Below, one piece after another: positions 15,051-23,482 of a stretch of DNA of 33,764 bases. Both the position numbers and the translations under genes were made by a program. The stretch is from the NCBI RefSeq assembly GCF_012184425.1, contig NZ_VTOW01000012.1:1-33764 (forward strand), given 5' to 3'. How positions within the stretch are numbered: position 1 is the stretch's first letter; the number at the start of each line of letters is the position of its first letter. The notes beneath the pieces were generated by a model. The model did not search any database and was not told the origin of the DNA. It was given only the letters and a program-made list of their open reading frames with translations. The DNA is from Candidatus Manganitrophus noduliformans. GTDB lineage: Bacteria; Nitrospirota; Nitrospiria; SBBL01; Manganitrophaceae.

Positions 15051-15527
15051 TCATGATATTAGGGACTGCTTGGTCGATTTCCTTTCGGAAGAAACCTCAG
15101 GAAGAGTGAGCACAATTTTAATTCCTCCGGCATCGAGGGCGTCGTCGGCCCAGACGTAACCGATCGCCTCTTCCGATCCGCGTACCGTTTCGATGACGGC
15201 GGCGCTGTTTTCCCGTAGAATCGGCGCATCAATTCCCTCTTGAAAGATACGGTGTATCCAATGTTTAAGGTAGCTCGCCTGTGACATTTCAAGAACATGT
15301 TTGAGAAAGGCCTGCCTGATCTCCTGGTTCTCATGCTGGTCGATCGGTTTGAAACGCCTCCCCCGAATGAGTCGGATCTCACCGAGGTAGATCCCCTTGA
15401 CCTCTTCCAGCGAGAGCGAGTTGATCGGCGAACGGGTATTGATAATGATAGCAATCTCTCTGGTTTCTGTAGAGACGGCACCAACAAGGAAGGTCAATAC
15501 AAAGAGAAGAAAGTTCAGCTTCGACAT
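15051..15527 (-). CDS. Small PstS-like periplasmic binding protein
   Basis: The 158-aa product starts MSKLNFLLFVLTFLVGAVST, a Sec signal peptide, preceded by GGAAGGTAGG. The mature domain has the layout of short phosphate-binding-like proteins (PBP-like family): EIAIIINTRSPINSLSLEEV, then IYLGEIRLIRGRRFKPIDQH, a segment with FLKHVLEMSQASYLKHW, and ETVRGSEEAIGYVWADDAL. It is about half the length of a true PstS, and no pst transport genes are present, so transport is unlikely. It lies 24 nt downstream of the porin gene on the same strand, so the two form an operon that converges on the binding-protein/kinase operon. This suggests a role in ligand capture or sensing linked to that kinase. Confidence 0.8.
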   Translation of the reverse strand: MSKLNFLLFVLTFLVGAVSTETREIAIIINTRSPINSLSLEEVKGIYLGEIRLIRGRRFKPIDQHENQEIRQAFLKHVLEMSQASYLKHWIHRIFQEGIDAPILRENSAAVIETVRGSEEAIGYVWADDALDAGGIKIVLTLPEVSSERKSTKQSLIS

Positions 15528-15551
15528 CCTACCTTCCGTCGCGTTTAAGAT

Positions 15552-16652
15552 TTAAAATGTGAAGGCCCATTGAACGGCATATTTCCAATAATCTTCTCCC
15601 CCTGTATCGATCCATCGAATCTCCCCCTTCAAAGCGCTGATCAGGGAGACTTCGTACCGGATACCTGCAATGGTTCTTCGGTCGTCTGCGGCGGAGAGGG
15701 ACGTCATGTAGGGATCTCCTTCCTTCACCTGCATCTCCTCGTAACGGACATACGGGGTGAATCTTTCCTCAAAGGTATACCCCGCCTGGATGTAATAGAG
15801 CGTATTCATATGGGGGCCAAGATTGGTCAGTGTGTCCTCGTCTCTGATCCAATAGAATTCAGATAAAAAATTCAAACCGCTTCCTGGGATCACGTAGACC
15901 GCGGCAAGTCCGAAAATCGATTGGTCGACCTTCAGCACGCGAAGCGAGGTGGTATCAAATCCTTCTACGGTACCGATATGTCCATACCCCATGACCTCCA
16001 ATCCGGGGAGCGCCTTCGGCCCCACTTGTAAACGGAAAGAGACCGCTTTGTTCGTGTTATTGTCCCCCTCGAATGTATTCGGATCCAATTCCCCTCCCGT
16101 TTTACCGATCGGATCGATCTGCTCAATCTTCGACCCATTCGCGACGGAGAGGTCATATCCGAAGATCAGGGGACCGGGGTCATACCGTCCTGAGGTCCAT
16201 ATCCCCACCATATGGACGGGGAAAATCCCTTCCTCATACTCAAATTCAAGGAAACGAGGCCGCTCAATCGTCATATGAGTGAAGGTAGCATGATGGAAGG
16301 TGGGATTCCAATAGCCCAATGGATTGTGAAAGCGTCCGATGCGGACCTTCAGGGCGTCACTGAAGAGATAGCCAATGTGAAACCGTTGAACGATATCGAT
16401 CTCCTCGACCTCCGAAATGATCATTTCAGAGAGAAAGTCGATCCGGTCGGTGAGTGTCATTGAAACGAAAAAGTCGATTTGATCGCCCACCGCGAATGAG
16501 CCGTTATGATCTAGATCCTCTTGAAGTTTGCTTTTTCTGAAGTTAACATCACCGAACCCCTTTAGCTCGAATCCCCTTACATCAGGAAGGAATATGAACA
16601 GAAAAAAAAGAACCACCAAAAAAAATCGATGCCTTCTATCTAATCGATTCAT
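15552..16652 (-). CDS. Outer-membrane beta-barrel porin
   Basis: The 366-aa protein begins with a signal peptide (RRHRFFLVVLFFLFIFLPDV, cleavage probably near VRG), followed by alternating beta-strand pattern throughout, and ends in WAFTF with the terminal Phe typical of BAM-dependent barrels. Segments such as FELKGFGDVNFRKS, VRIGRFHNPLGYWNPTFHHA and YIQAGYTFEERFTPYVRYEE are like those of porins of the phosphate-selective (OprP/OprO-like) or general type. The ATG at 16652 has GGAGAG 8-13 nt upstream. It is first in an operon with the small PstS-like protein, so it may admit the anion that protein binds. The substrate is not defined by the sequence. Confidence 0.82.
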   Translation of the reverse strand: MNRLDRRHRFFLVVLFFLFIFLPDVRGFELKGFGDVNFRKSKLQEDLDHNGSFAVGDQIDFFVSMTLTDRIDFLSEMIISEVEEIDIVQRFHIGYLFSDALKVRIGRFHNPLGYWNPTFHHATFTHMTIERPRFLEFEYEEGIFPVHMVGIWTSGRYDPGPLIFGYDLSVANGSKIEQIDPIGKTGGELDPNTFEGDNNTNKAVSFRLQVGPKALPGLEVMGYGHIGTVEGFDTTSLRVLKVDQSIFGLAAVYVIPGSGLNFLSEFYWIRDEDTLTNLGPHMNTLYYIQAGYTFEERFTPYVRYEEMQVKEGDPYMTSLSAADDRRTIAGIRYEVSLISALKGEIRWIDTGGEDYWKYAVQWAFTF

Positions 16653-16954
16653 ATGATCTCTCTCCAGCCTGCCGGCCTATAATGTGTGTCTAGACTTAAA
16701 CTAGATTTTCGAAATGCATTCTATGCATATCAATAAATGGCCCGGAGCATTATTTCACAGTTTAATTCTTCCCAGCTCACACTATATGATTCTCGGCTTA
16801 ATTCCACCGAGGTTTTACAATTTGCTAGAGTCCAAGCAGCGTTTTGATTGCCGGATAACCCTAATCCGAAAGAGGAGGGAGATGCGGTGGCCCTCACGAA
16901 AAGGTCTCCTCCTTCGACGGATTCAAGTGTCAAGGGGATGAAGCGTAAATCAGT

Positions 16955-17275
16955 TCAATCGGTTCCAATCTGGACGATGTCCTTCTGTATTGCGTAGCGG
17001 ATCAGCTGCACAACATTGCGAAGGGCGAGCTTTTTCATGATATTGGCGCGGTGGGTCGCCACTGTCAAGACTGGATCTCCAGTCTCTCAGCAACTTACCT
17101 GTTCTTGTAACCCTCCCCAATTAGCTTGACGACCTGGCGCTCTCGTTTTGTAAGCTTCCGAGGGCGGACTGCCGAGGAGATGATTTTTCTGTGTTTGCTT
17201 TCCTGCTTCTTCAACTCAGATATATTCCCTTTAGACTGACCTTCTTTAAAGCCGGCATGGTTCTCGTAATCAGTT
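16955..17275 (-). pseudogene. LuxR-type HTH regulator, degenerate
   Basis: The minus strand encodes an N-terminal charged helix (GNISELKKQESKHRKIISSA), then RPRKLTKRERQVVKLIGEGY and KNR followed by an in-frame TAA, then VAERLEIQ, a second stop, and after a one-base shift TVATHRANIMKKLALRNVVQ and LIRYAIQKDIVQIGTD with TGA at 16955-16957. This is a LuxR/GerE DNA-binding domain closely similar to the intact stand-alone protein at 8717-8944 (LTKRERE, GYKNR, THRANIM-KLALRNV). One nonsense mutation and one indel destroy it. No receiver domain is seen upstream, so it too was probably an effector-only regulator. Confidence 0.75.
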
Positions 17276-17615
17276 AAGGAGCTTTCTTTTATTCATCAAA
17301 TCCTCCTGGGAAGGTTCTGCAAATCCGATCTGCTCTATACCCTATCCGACCAGCATGCTTCATAAGAATGAGCTCTGAAGATAAGATAAAATTTTATTGT
17401 GGTTAATTGTGCCTCAAATATCCTCCCTCTCTTTGGAAGCAATCTTGGTGTCACCCGAATCAGCAAGTGAAAGCCCATTCAGTAGAGTCTTAGAACACGT
17501 TCTGGAACAAGATTTTGCTGTTATTTGCTTGTCGAGTCCGCGGTTGTCCCGAAAGTTTATTCACATAATAGCAGTGGTATCTTCATAATGCGAAAGTTGA
17601 GGAACTATCAGGGAG
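17276..17615. other. Intergenic region
   Basis: No gene is recognised. A short plus-strand frame at 17397-17588 contains FSRVLEHVLEQDFAVICLSS, faintly like the first helix and strand of a receiver domain, but it has no DD motif, start signal or continuation. It may be the relic of a response regulator. Confidence 0.3.
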
Positions 17616-18044
17616 TTATTCTCCCACCGCAGGCGGATAATTGAGACGTCCCGGCTTCGTCCGGGCGAGTTTATTTTTGTGAAGATACTTTTTGACCCTG
17701 GTAAGAAGCTCACCCGCGCCGATCGGCTTAAATATAATCTCCTCTGCACCGACATTCACACTCCTGGCTCGCAAGAAAAAATCAAGTTTACTATGAACAG
17801 AGATCATCAATACAGGAAGTGAGTGAAAGGAGAAACTACTTTTGACTGCACGGCAGACTTCAAAGCCACTGATGGGGGACAACTTCATATCGAGGATCAT
17901 TAAGTGCGGCCGCGATATGAGGAGCTTCCGCAACGCCTCAGCTCCCCCGATGGCTCGAACGACCTCATAGCCTTCCGCCGTCAGAAGCTTCAATAAGATA
18001 GGGCAGGCGTCTTCTTTATCATCGACGATCAGAATCCGGTGCAT
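17616..18044 (-). CDS. Single-domain response regulator (CheY-like receiver)
   Basis: The 142-aa protein is one receiver domain: HRILIVDDKEDACPILLKLL (acidic pocket), the phosphoacceptor Asp in LMILDMKLSPISGFEV, Ser in VLMISVHSK and Lys in IFKPIGAGEL, plus a short basic tail. There is no output domain. I chose the ATG at 18044, preceded by GGGGGC, rather than an ATG 13 codons upstream, because the family starts at HRILIVDD. It lies about 220 nt downstream of the large GAF/PAS hybrid kinase on the same strand and is a plausible phosphate acceptor for it. The intervening sequence shows no clear terminator. Confidence 0.88.
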   Translation of the reverse strand: MHRILIVDDKEDACPILLKLLTAEGYEVVRAIGGAEALRKLLISRPHLMILDMKLSPISGFEVCRAVKSSFSFHSLPVLMISVHSKLDFFLRARSVNVGAEEIIFKPIGAGELLTRVKKYLHKNKLARTKPGRLNYPPAVGE

Positions 18045-18261
18045 ATAATGCCCCCATTCTGATTTTCTGAGTGAAAAAATCAATAGATAATAAGGAAATC
18101 GGAAACTTTAAGATTAAAAAAAGAATATTTAATATGAGAATGGTGCTTCTAAATCAGGAAGAACAGAGCCACTGAGGCACAAATACGGCTCCTTTTACAA
18201 ACCAGCTACAGGTTTGCGCTGCCTGAAGCTATTGGCTACTCCTCCTTACTTTCACGGGGCT

Positions 18262-21132
18262 TTACAATTCAATCAGACGGTTAATTGTCTTACTAACCTG
18301 TTCGATAGTATACGGTTTGGTGATCACTCCCTTGAAACCATATTTGAGATAATTGGCCATGACCGGACTGTTGGAGTAGCCGCTTGAGACGATGGCCTTC
18401 ACATGAGGGTCGATCTCAAGCAATCGCTGCATGGCCTCTTTGCCCCCCATTTTTCCAGGGATAGTCAAGTCCATAATTACCAAATCGAACGGTTGTCCGG
18501 AGGACGACGCTTCCTGATAACATGCAATCGCCTCACTTCCATCTTTAGCATATTCAACCTGGTAGCCAAGGAAACGTAAAATTTCTCCGGCTACTTCCCG
18601 CACCGCCTCGTCATCATCCATGATCAAGACCTTTCCTCTTCCAAGCAATGGCGCTTCGAGTTTCCTCTCCGGCTCAATCCCGTGAGAAGAACCAGGCAGG
18701 TAGATGGAAAATGTCGAGCCCTCTCCCACTTCGGAGTCCACCGTTATATAACCGTCGTGCTTTTTGATAATGGAGTAAGAGGTCGGCAGCCCCAGGCCAC
18801 TCCCCCTTTGCTTGGTCGTAAAGTATGGATCGAAGATCTTCGGGAGGTGCTCCCTGGAAATTCCAGTCCCGAAGTCACGAATCGAAATCTTCGCATACGG
18901 TCCCGGCGGCAGGGGAAATTGGTTTTCCGTTCCCACTGCCAGATAGTTTTCCGCCCGGACCTCTATCGTCCCTCCTTGCGGCATCGCCTGTTGGGCGTTT
19001 ATCACCAGATTGTTGATGACCTGGTTGATCTGCCCCTCATCGATCTCAACCGGCCAAAGATCGTCCGCTATTAGGGTAACAGCGTGTACATTCGATCCTC
19101 GCAGGGCAAACTGGATGGAGTCCTCGAGAAACTTCTTTATCGACATTGCTCTCTTAAGAGGGGTCCCTCCTTTAGCGAAAGTCAGCAGTTGCTGGGCCAG
19201 ATCTCTCGCCCGGAATGAGGCGGTCTCGGCATCGCTCACCCGCTTATGGAGCGGGTCCTTGCAGTCCATCGATATCTTGATAAGGGAGAGGTTTCCCAGG
19301 ATGGCCGTTAGAATGTTATTGAAGTCATGGGCAATGCCGCCGGCGAGCAGACCGATGGCCTCCAACTTGCTCGTCCGGAGGAGGTCTTCTTCCATCTTCA
19401 ACTTTTGAGTAACATCCCGGAAGGCGAGCACGACGCCAATGATGCGGCTCTGATTATCCCAGATGGGGTCAGCGCTGTCAGTGATGAACCGTTTCGTCCC
19501 GTCCCGGGAGAGGAGAATCGTGTGGTTCACCGATTCAATAGTGATTCGGCTCTGAAGAACCTTCGCCGCAGGATTTTCGATGGGACGACCGGTTTTTTCT
19601 TCGATAACATGAAAAACTTCCTCTAGGGGGCGACCCCTCGCCTCCTCCTGAGACCAGCCGGTGAGGATCTCAGCGACCTTATTTATCAGTAAAATCCTCC
19701 CCTCCACATCGGTTGTGATAACGCCGTCGCCGATTGATCTAAGCGTGACGGCAAGGCGTTCCTTTTCTGCCGCCAGGGCTTCTTCCGCCCGTTTGCGCTC
19801 TAATTCGGTGGCGGCGCGCGCCGCAAAAATTTGGACAATTGATTCGGCGGTCTTCACATCACCAATCGGGTTTCGTCTCATCACTGATAACAAACCGAGG
19901 GGGTGTTGTGCGGAATCGAAAAGGGGAGCCCCAATATAACTTTCGATTCTCTTGCCGGTCATGAGATGACTTTTAGGAAAGATATCCCCAACACCTTGAG
20001 GGTAGGAACGGAGCACCTTTCCTACGACTTGCTCACACGGCGCCCCCGCTAGAAGATATTCGAAATTTTCTACAATTACATCGTCCGAACAGACGGCGAT
20101 CGTCCGAATCACCCCCTCCTTTTCTTTTAGCACCTCACCCACGAAGGCATAGTCAGCTCCTAACACCCTCGTCAAATGGGTAACCAGCGAGCGAAAGAAC
20201 ATCTCCCCCGTTGCCGCGGAAACCCCTTGCTCGATCTCCCGCAGCGCCTCTCCCGCTCGTTTCCGCTCGGTCACATCATTCGCCAGAACGAGCTTTGCTC
20301 TCCTTCCTGAGAATCGAAGTGTGTGCGAAGTGATCCCTACGTCGATAATCGTTCCGTCCTTCTTCCGGTGCCGCCACAGGCCGGCCCGATCCAGCCCCTC
20401 TGGGGCTTTGGCAATGTTCTCTAAAAGGGAAGGAATCTCCTCGGGTGGGGAGATCTCTTTGATCGTCATAGAGAGGAACTCCTCACGGCTGTATCCATAA
20501 TGCTGGATTGCCGCCTCATTGACAGCAAGGAAAGAAAGGGTCTCTATATCATAGATCCACATCGGCTGAGGGTTGTGTTTGAATAGTGAGCGATATTGCG
20601 CTTCGGGCGTATCAAGCGCCTCTTTGGTTCGACTATACTCGGCGAGCTCCCGCCTCAGATCAAGAAGGGTCGCCGTATGGCGTCCTAATATCTGCAGGAG
20701 ATCGTTCTGCTTCGAATCAAGCTGTCTTGGAATGCAGTCGATGGCGCAGACCGTGCCAAGCGCAAGGCCGGTCGGTGTTTTGAGAGGAACGCCGGCGTAG
20801 AATCGGACATTGGGATCATACGGCACGAGAGGATTGTCGGCAAAGCGGGCGTCGGAGAGGACATTCGAGACAATTAGCAGATTGGGCTGTAGGGTGGTAT
20901 GGGCACAGATTGAGAAATCACGGGCGGTCTCGGGAATTGTCAGGCCGACCTTCGACTTGAACCACACCCGCTCTGAATCAACAAGAGCGATCAGTGCAAT
21001 TGGCGTCCCGCAGATCTTAGAGACCAGCAGAGTAATCTCGTCGAATGCCGACTCCGGTGGGGTGTCGAGGATCTGATACTGCCGGAGGATGTCAATCCGT
21101 TCAGCTTCATTATGGGGAAACGGCGGCTTCAT
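18262..21132 (-). CDS. Soluble hybrid histidine kinase (GAF-PAS-GAF-PAS-HisKA-HATPase-REC)
   Basis: The 956-aa protein has no membrane segment. The order is as follows. GAF1 spans about 20-165 (RQYQILDTPPESAFDEITLL, FYAGVPLKTPTGLALGTVCA). PAS1 spans about 175-295, ending DVTERKRAGE. GAF2 spans about 305-465, with a C-terminal helix RAATELERKRAEEALAAE. PAS2 spans about 470-595. The phosphoacceptor His602 is in GGIAHDFNNILTAILGN. The ATP-binding domain has NLVINAQQAMP, DFGTGI and GSGLGLPTSYSIIKKHDG. The receiver domain has Asp888 in VIMDLTIPGKMGG and Lys in ITKPY. All catalytic residues appear intact, so it should be an active cytoplasmic kinase integrating several signals. The ATG has GGAGTGG about 8 nt upstream. 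Two direct 12-bp repeats lie 140-165 nt further upstream. Confidence 0.93.
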   Translation of the reverse strand: MKPPFPHNEAERIDILRQYQILDTPPESAFDEITLLVSKICGTPIALIALVDSERVWFKSKVGLTIPETARDFSICAHTTLQPNLLIVSNVLSDARFADNPLVPYDPNVRFYAGVPLKTPTGLALGTVCAIDCIPRQLDSKQNDLLQILGRHTATLLDLRRELAEYSRTKEALDTPEAQYRSLFKHNPQPMWIYDIETLSFLAVNEAAIQHYGYSREEFLSMTIKEISPPEEIPSLLENIAKAPEGLDRAGLWRHRKKDGTIIDVGITSHTLRFSGRRAKLVLANDVTERKRAGEALREIEQGVSAATGEMFFRSLVTHLTRVLGADYAFVGEVLKEKEGVIRTIAVCSDDVIVENFEYLLAGAPCEQVVGKVLRSYPQGVGDIFPKSHLMTGKRIESYIGAPLFDSAQHPLGLLSVMRRNPIGDVKTAESIVQIFAARAATELERKRAEEALAAEKERLAVTLRSIGDGVITTDVEGRILLINKVAEILTGWSQEEARGRPLEEVFHVIEEKTGRPIENPAAKVLQSRITIESVNHTILLSRDGTKRFITDSADPIWDNQSRIIGVVLAFRDVTQKLKMEEDLLRTSKLEAIGLLAGGIAHDFNNILTAILGNLSLIKISMDCKDPLHKRVSDAETASFRARDLAQQLLTFAKGGTPLKRAMSIKKFLEDSIQFALRGSNVHAVTLIADDLWPVEIDEGQINQVINNLVINAQQAMPQGGTIEVRAENYLAVGTENQFPLPPGPYAKISIRDFGTGISREHLPKIFDPYFTTKQRGSGLGLPTSYSIIKKHDGYITVDSEVGEGSTFSIYLPGSSHGIEPERKLEAPLLGRGKVLIMDDDEAVREVAGEILRFLGYQVEYAKDGSEAIACYQEASSSGQPFDLVIMDLTIPGKMGGKEAMQRLLEIDPHVKAIVSSGYSNSPVMANYLKYGFKGVITKPYTIEQVSKTINRLIEL

Positions 21133-21274
21133 CAGAATACCACTCCATCGGATCAGAATCTCATTGCAGAAGTATGTTCCTGTGGAGAGAGCGCATCTAA
21201 GATGGGTCCTGTTTATCCATTGAGCCGAAGCCGATCCCGAATGGCGCTCCCATAAAAGATTGGATTTAAGTCTG

Positions 21275-21298
21275 TTGACGGGATATTTGACGGGATAT
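21275..21298. repeat. Two tandem 12-bp repeats upstream of the hybrid kinase gene
   Basis: TTGACGGGATAT occurs twice head to tail (21275-21286 and 21287-21298); on the minus strand, in the direction of the kinase gene, this is ATATCCCGTCAA twice. The spacing of about one helical turn is typical of tandem operator sites. The repeats lie 143 nt upstream of the kinase start, in a region without other features. Confidence 0.6.
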
Positions 21299-21407
21299 AT
21301 GGCGGAGGGCGCGTTTCAGTGAGAAGGGCAACCGATGCCTGGAACTGAAGGCTTGGAAGTAAGAGGCGGACCATCGGTATGGCCTTCCCATTTTTGATAT
21401 GGTTTAG

Positions 21408-22298
21408 TCAGTATCTCAGCGAATATGCGGGTTTTCTTGCCGTGCGGGTGCTGGGAATAGAAACTGATAACATAAATCCATTACAGTTGCCCTGTTCGCA
21501 AACAATTCCGACGATGGCGCCTTGATCATTAAGGCCGAAGACGCTGATTCCAGCCATAGTGGACGGAAGGTAAAGAGAAACAAAATGATGACCTGACAAT
21601 AGAAACCCACGACCGAGACCTTCTCGGTCGATATAAACTCCAATAATCTGGCCCCGATTGTCAATCCCATATGCAGATGATTCTTTCACGTAGGACGGCA
21701 CACGAGGTCGTTGAAATTTATTTTGAGTGAATCGAAAAATATTTGTGACGCGACCCTTCCGCCACAGCCCGACAATTTCCCCTGAATCGTTGATTCCTTG
21801 AGCAATGGTTAGATCAGCGCCCGGGACTGCCACTTTACTGAATACGCCTTCGGATAATAAGAAACTATTCGCTTGATCATAAAAGCCGACGATCTGGCCA
21901 TCGCTGTTAATGCTGACGGCTTTTGTGGATCGGGCTCCCGGATAATCGATTGTCAAAAATTTACCCTTCGATTTCAAAAAACCATGGATAACACCCGTCT
22001 CTAAATCCTGATAGCCTCCGACAATCTCTCCCGCATCATTAATCCCCCAAGCTTCGGTCCATAACGCATTGGGAAAATCAATCGCCGTAAAATTTCCTCC
22101 GGAGAAGAGGAACCCATGTTTCTCTCCATCCGTATAAATGAAATAGCCAACCACCTCTCCCCTATTATTGATATCATGTGGAAAGGTGTAGACTGCGCCG
22201 GGGACATTGATTAAATTGAAAGTGGCTGCCCGCGCAAATGACGCGCTCAGCAGAAAAAGGAAAATGGTGAGGATAATTATATTTTCTCGATATCGCAA
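21408..22298 (-). CDS. Secreted HAF-repeat protein
   Basis: A Sec signal peptide (ENIIILTIFLFLLSASFARA) is followed by about six repeats of roughly 40 residues built on a G-I-N-x-x-G-x-I-V-G-x-Y core and a GFL-x-x-x-G-x-F-x-x-I-D-x-P-G-A half. Examples are DINNRGEVVGYF, GINDAGEIVGGY, SINSDGQIVGFY, GINDSGEIVGLW, GIDNRGQIIGVY and GLNDQGAIVGIV. This is the HAF extracellular repeat, expected to form a beta-propeller-like fold; its function is not established. The start is TTG at 22298 with GAGG a few bases before it. It is the last of three exported-protein genes in one direction (61 nt after the previous one). Confidence 0.85.
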   Translation of the reverse strand: MRYRENIIILTIFLFLLSASFARAATFNLINVPGAVYTFPHDINNRGEVVGYFIYTDGEKHGFLFSGGNFTAIDFPNALWTEAWGINDAGEIVGGYQDLETGVIHGFLKSKGKFLTIDYPGARSTKAVSINSDGQIVGFYDQANSFLLSEGVFSKVAVPGADLTIAQGINDSGEIVGLWRKGRVTNIFRFTQNKFQRPRVPSYVKESSAYGIDNRGQIIGVYIDREGLGRGFLLSGHHFVSLYLPSTMAGISVFGLNDQGAIVGIVCEQGNCNGFMLSVSIPSTRTARKPAYSLRY

Positions 22299-22359
22299 AT
22301 CAAATCCTCTGCTTCAGTACTCTCTAACGTTCAAGTCTTGATTTGATCACTCTCAATCA

Positions 22360-23397
22360 TCATCTCCCCCCCCCTGAACCTGTGCCCGGGAAAACCGTAT
22401 TGAACCCGCTGGTATTCAAAGATCCAGAACCGGCGCCGCCCCAGCGGTCCCACCAAACCGGGGTTAGCTGAAAGCCCTCTGAATCATGATTTGGAATCCC
22501 AGGTCGGGCTGTGGAGGTCGAAGCGCTCGCATTGCATCCCCCCCGACTGCGCCTATCGTTCGCAAACTCAAAATCGTCTCCTCTTCCAGAGGGATCGCCG
22601 AAATCATTACATCGGCTAAAGTTTACTATCTGGTTGGTAACCGGATCGATGTTTTTGACAACGGTCAGATCATTCCAGAAATTGATTGGTCCTCTGCCGC
22701 CGTCTTCACCGCCATCGCGACTACCGCCGGTGGGAATCGTTTTCGCAATGACATGTGAAAGAATCGACTCACGAGGGACAAAGTTGTGACTCTCCTCTGA
22801 AACGTCATGACTCTGAAGGCCCCTAAAACCGGTAATCCAGACCCCGACATCCTGGCGGATCCGCACCTTCCCGGTCGCCGTGTCGAGAAAAGGCTGCTGT
22901 CTGAAAAACATGTCCAACTGGTTAAACCCGGTGCCGCCCAATGCGGCCACCTTCGATTCGACGATATTGAAATGGAGCTGAATCGGCTGTTTAAAACCAT
23001 TGATGAAGCTATGATCGGTCAGTCCCCAGGCCGGATCTTTCAGGGTCTGATTAAAAATAATATTCCCGGTCGGATCGTTGTTCGAGCCCTCTGCTCGCTT
23101 GACGTATGAATCGACCGAAAAATCAGTTGTTGAGATGCTTTGGAAAAAGAAGCGGCTTCCGTTCTGAAGCGAGACTGTCTCCTGCAGGAAGCCGTTCCCT
23201 CTGATTGTGTCGGAAATCGTCGCCCCAGGGATGGTTGCTGGATCGGTTCCCCAGGGAGCGGGGGCGTCGGACGGAAGTGGCGTGATGGTTGCTTGTGGAA
23301 GGGGGCCCGGAGGGGTTTGGGAAGTGCTGCCACTCCTTTGCGCCCAGACTGGTGTCGAAAGGAGGAGAAGAGCAACAATCCCTGGTAGTATCTTCAT
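22360..23397 (-). CDS. Secreted protein of unknown function
   Basis: The ATG is preceded by AGGAG, 7 nt upstream, and starts a signal peptide MKILPGIVALLLLSTPVWAQ with the AQ cleavage site. The mature 325 residues begin with a Pro-rich stretch, then a beta-rich domain (GFLQETVSLQNGSRFFFQSI, then TTDFSVDSYVKR; FNQLDMFFRQQPFLDTATGK), and end in a Gly-rich tail SGSLNTSGFNTVFPGTGSGG. I do not recognise a family. There are two Cys residues (in SRCNDFG and GGCNASA). It lies 85 nt downstream of the lipoprotein gene starting at 25006 and 61 nt upstream of the HAF-repeat gene, so the three are probably cotranscribed and exported together. Confidence 0.78.
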   Translation of the reverse strand: MKILPGIVALLLLSTPVWAQRSGSTSQTPPGPLPQATITPLPSDAPAPWGTDPATIPGATISDTIRGNGFLQETVSLQNGSRFFFQSISTTDFSVDSYVKRAEGSNNDPTGNIIFNQTLKDPAWGLTDHSFINGFKQPIQLHFNIVESKVAALGGTGFNQLDMFFRQQPFLDTATGKVRIRQDVGVWITGFRGLQSHDVSEESHNFVPRESILSHVIAKTIPTGGSRDGGEDGGRGPINFWNDLTVVKNIDPVTNQIVNFSRCNDFGDPSGRGDDFEFANDRRSRGGCNASASTSTARPGIPNHDSEGFQLTPVWWDRWGGAGSGSLNTSGFNTVFPGTGSGGGR

Positions 23398-23482
23398 AAA
23401 ATACTCCTGCTGTAAGATTGTAATGCAACTAGTTTTCTTTGTGGATCAAGCTGATCCTGCTTTATCCCGTATTAATAACCTT

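Noticed and set aside
17397-17588. A 63-codon plus-strand frame faintly like a receiver domain
   Set aside because: It lacks the acidic pair, a start signal and any continuation; kept only as a possible relic.
21408-22298. The HAF-repeat gene as a CRISPR-like or tandem DNA repeat
   Set aside because: The repeats are at the protein level only; the nucleotide sequences of the units differ too much for a DNA repeat array.
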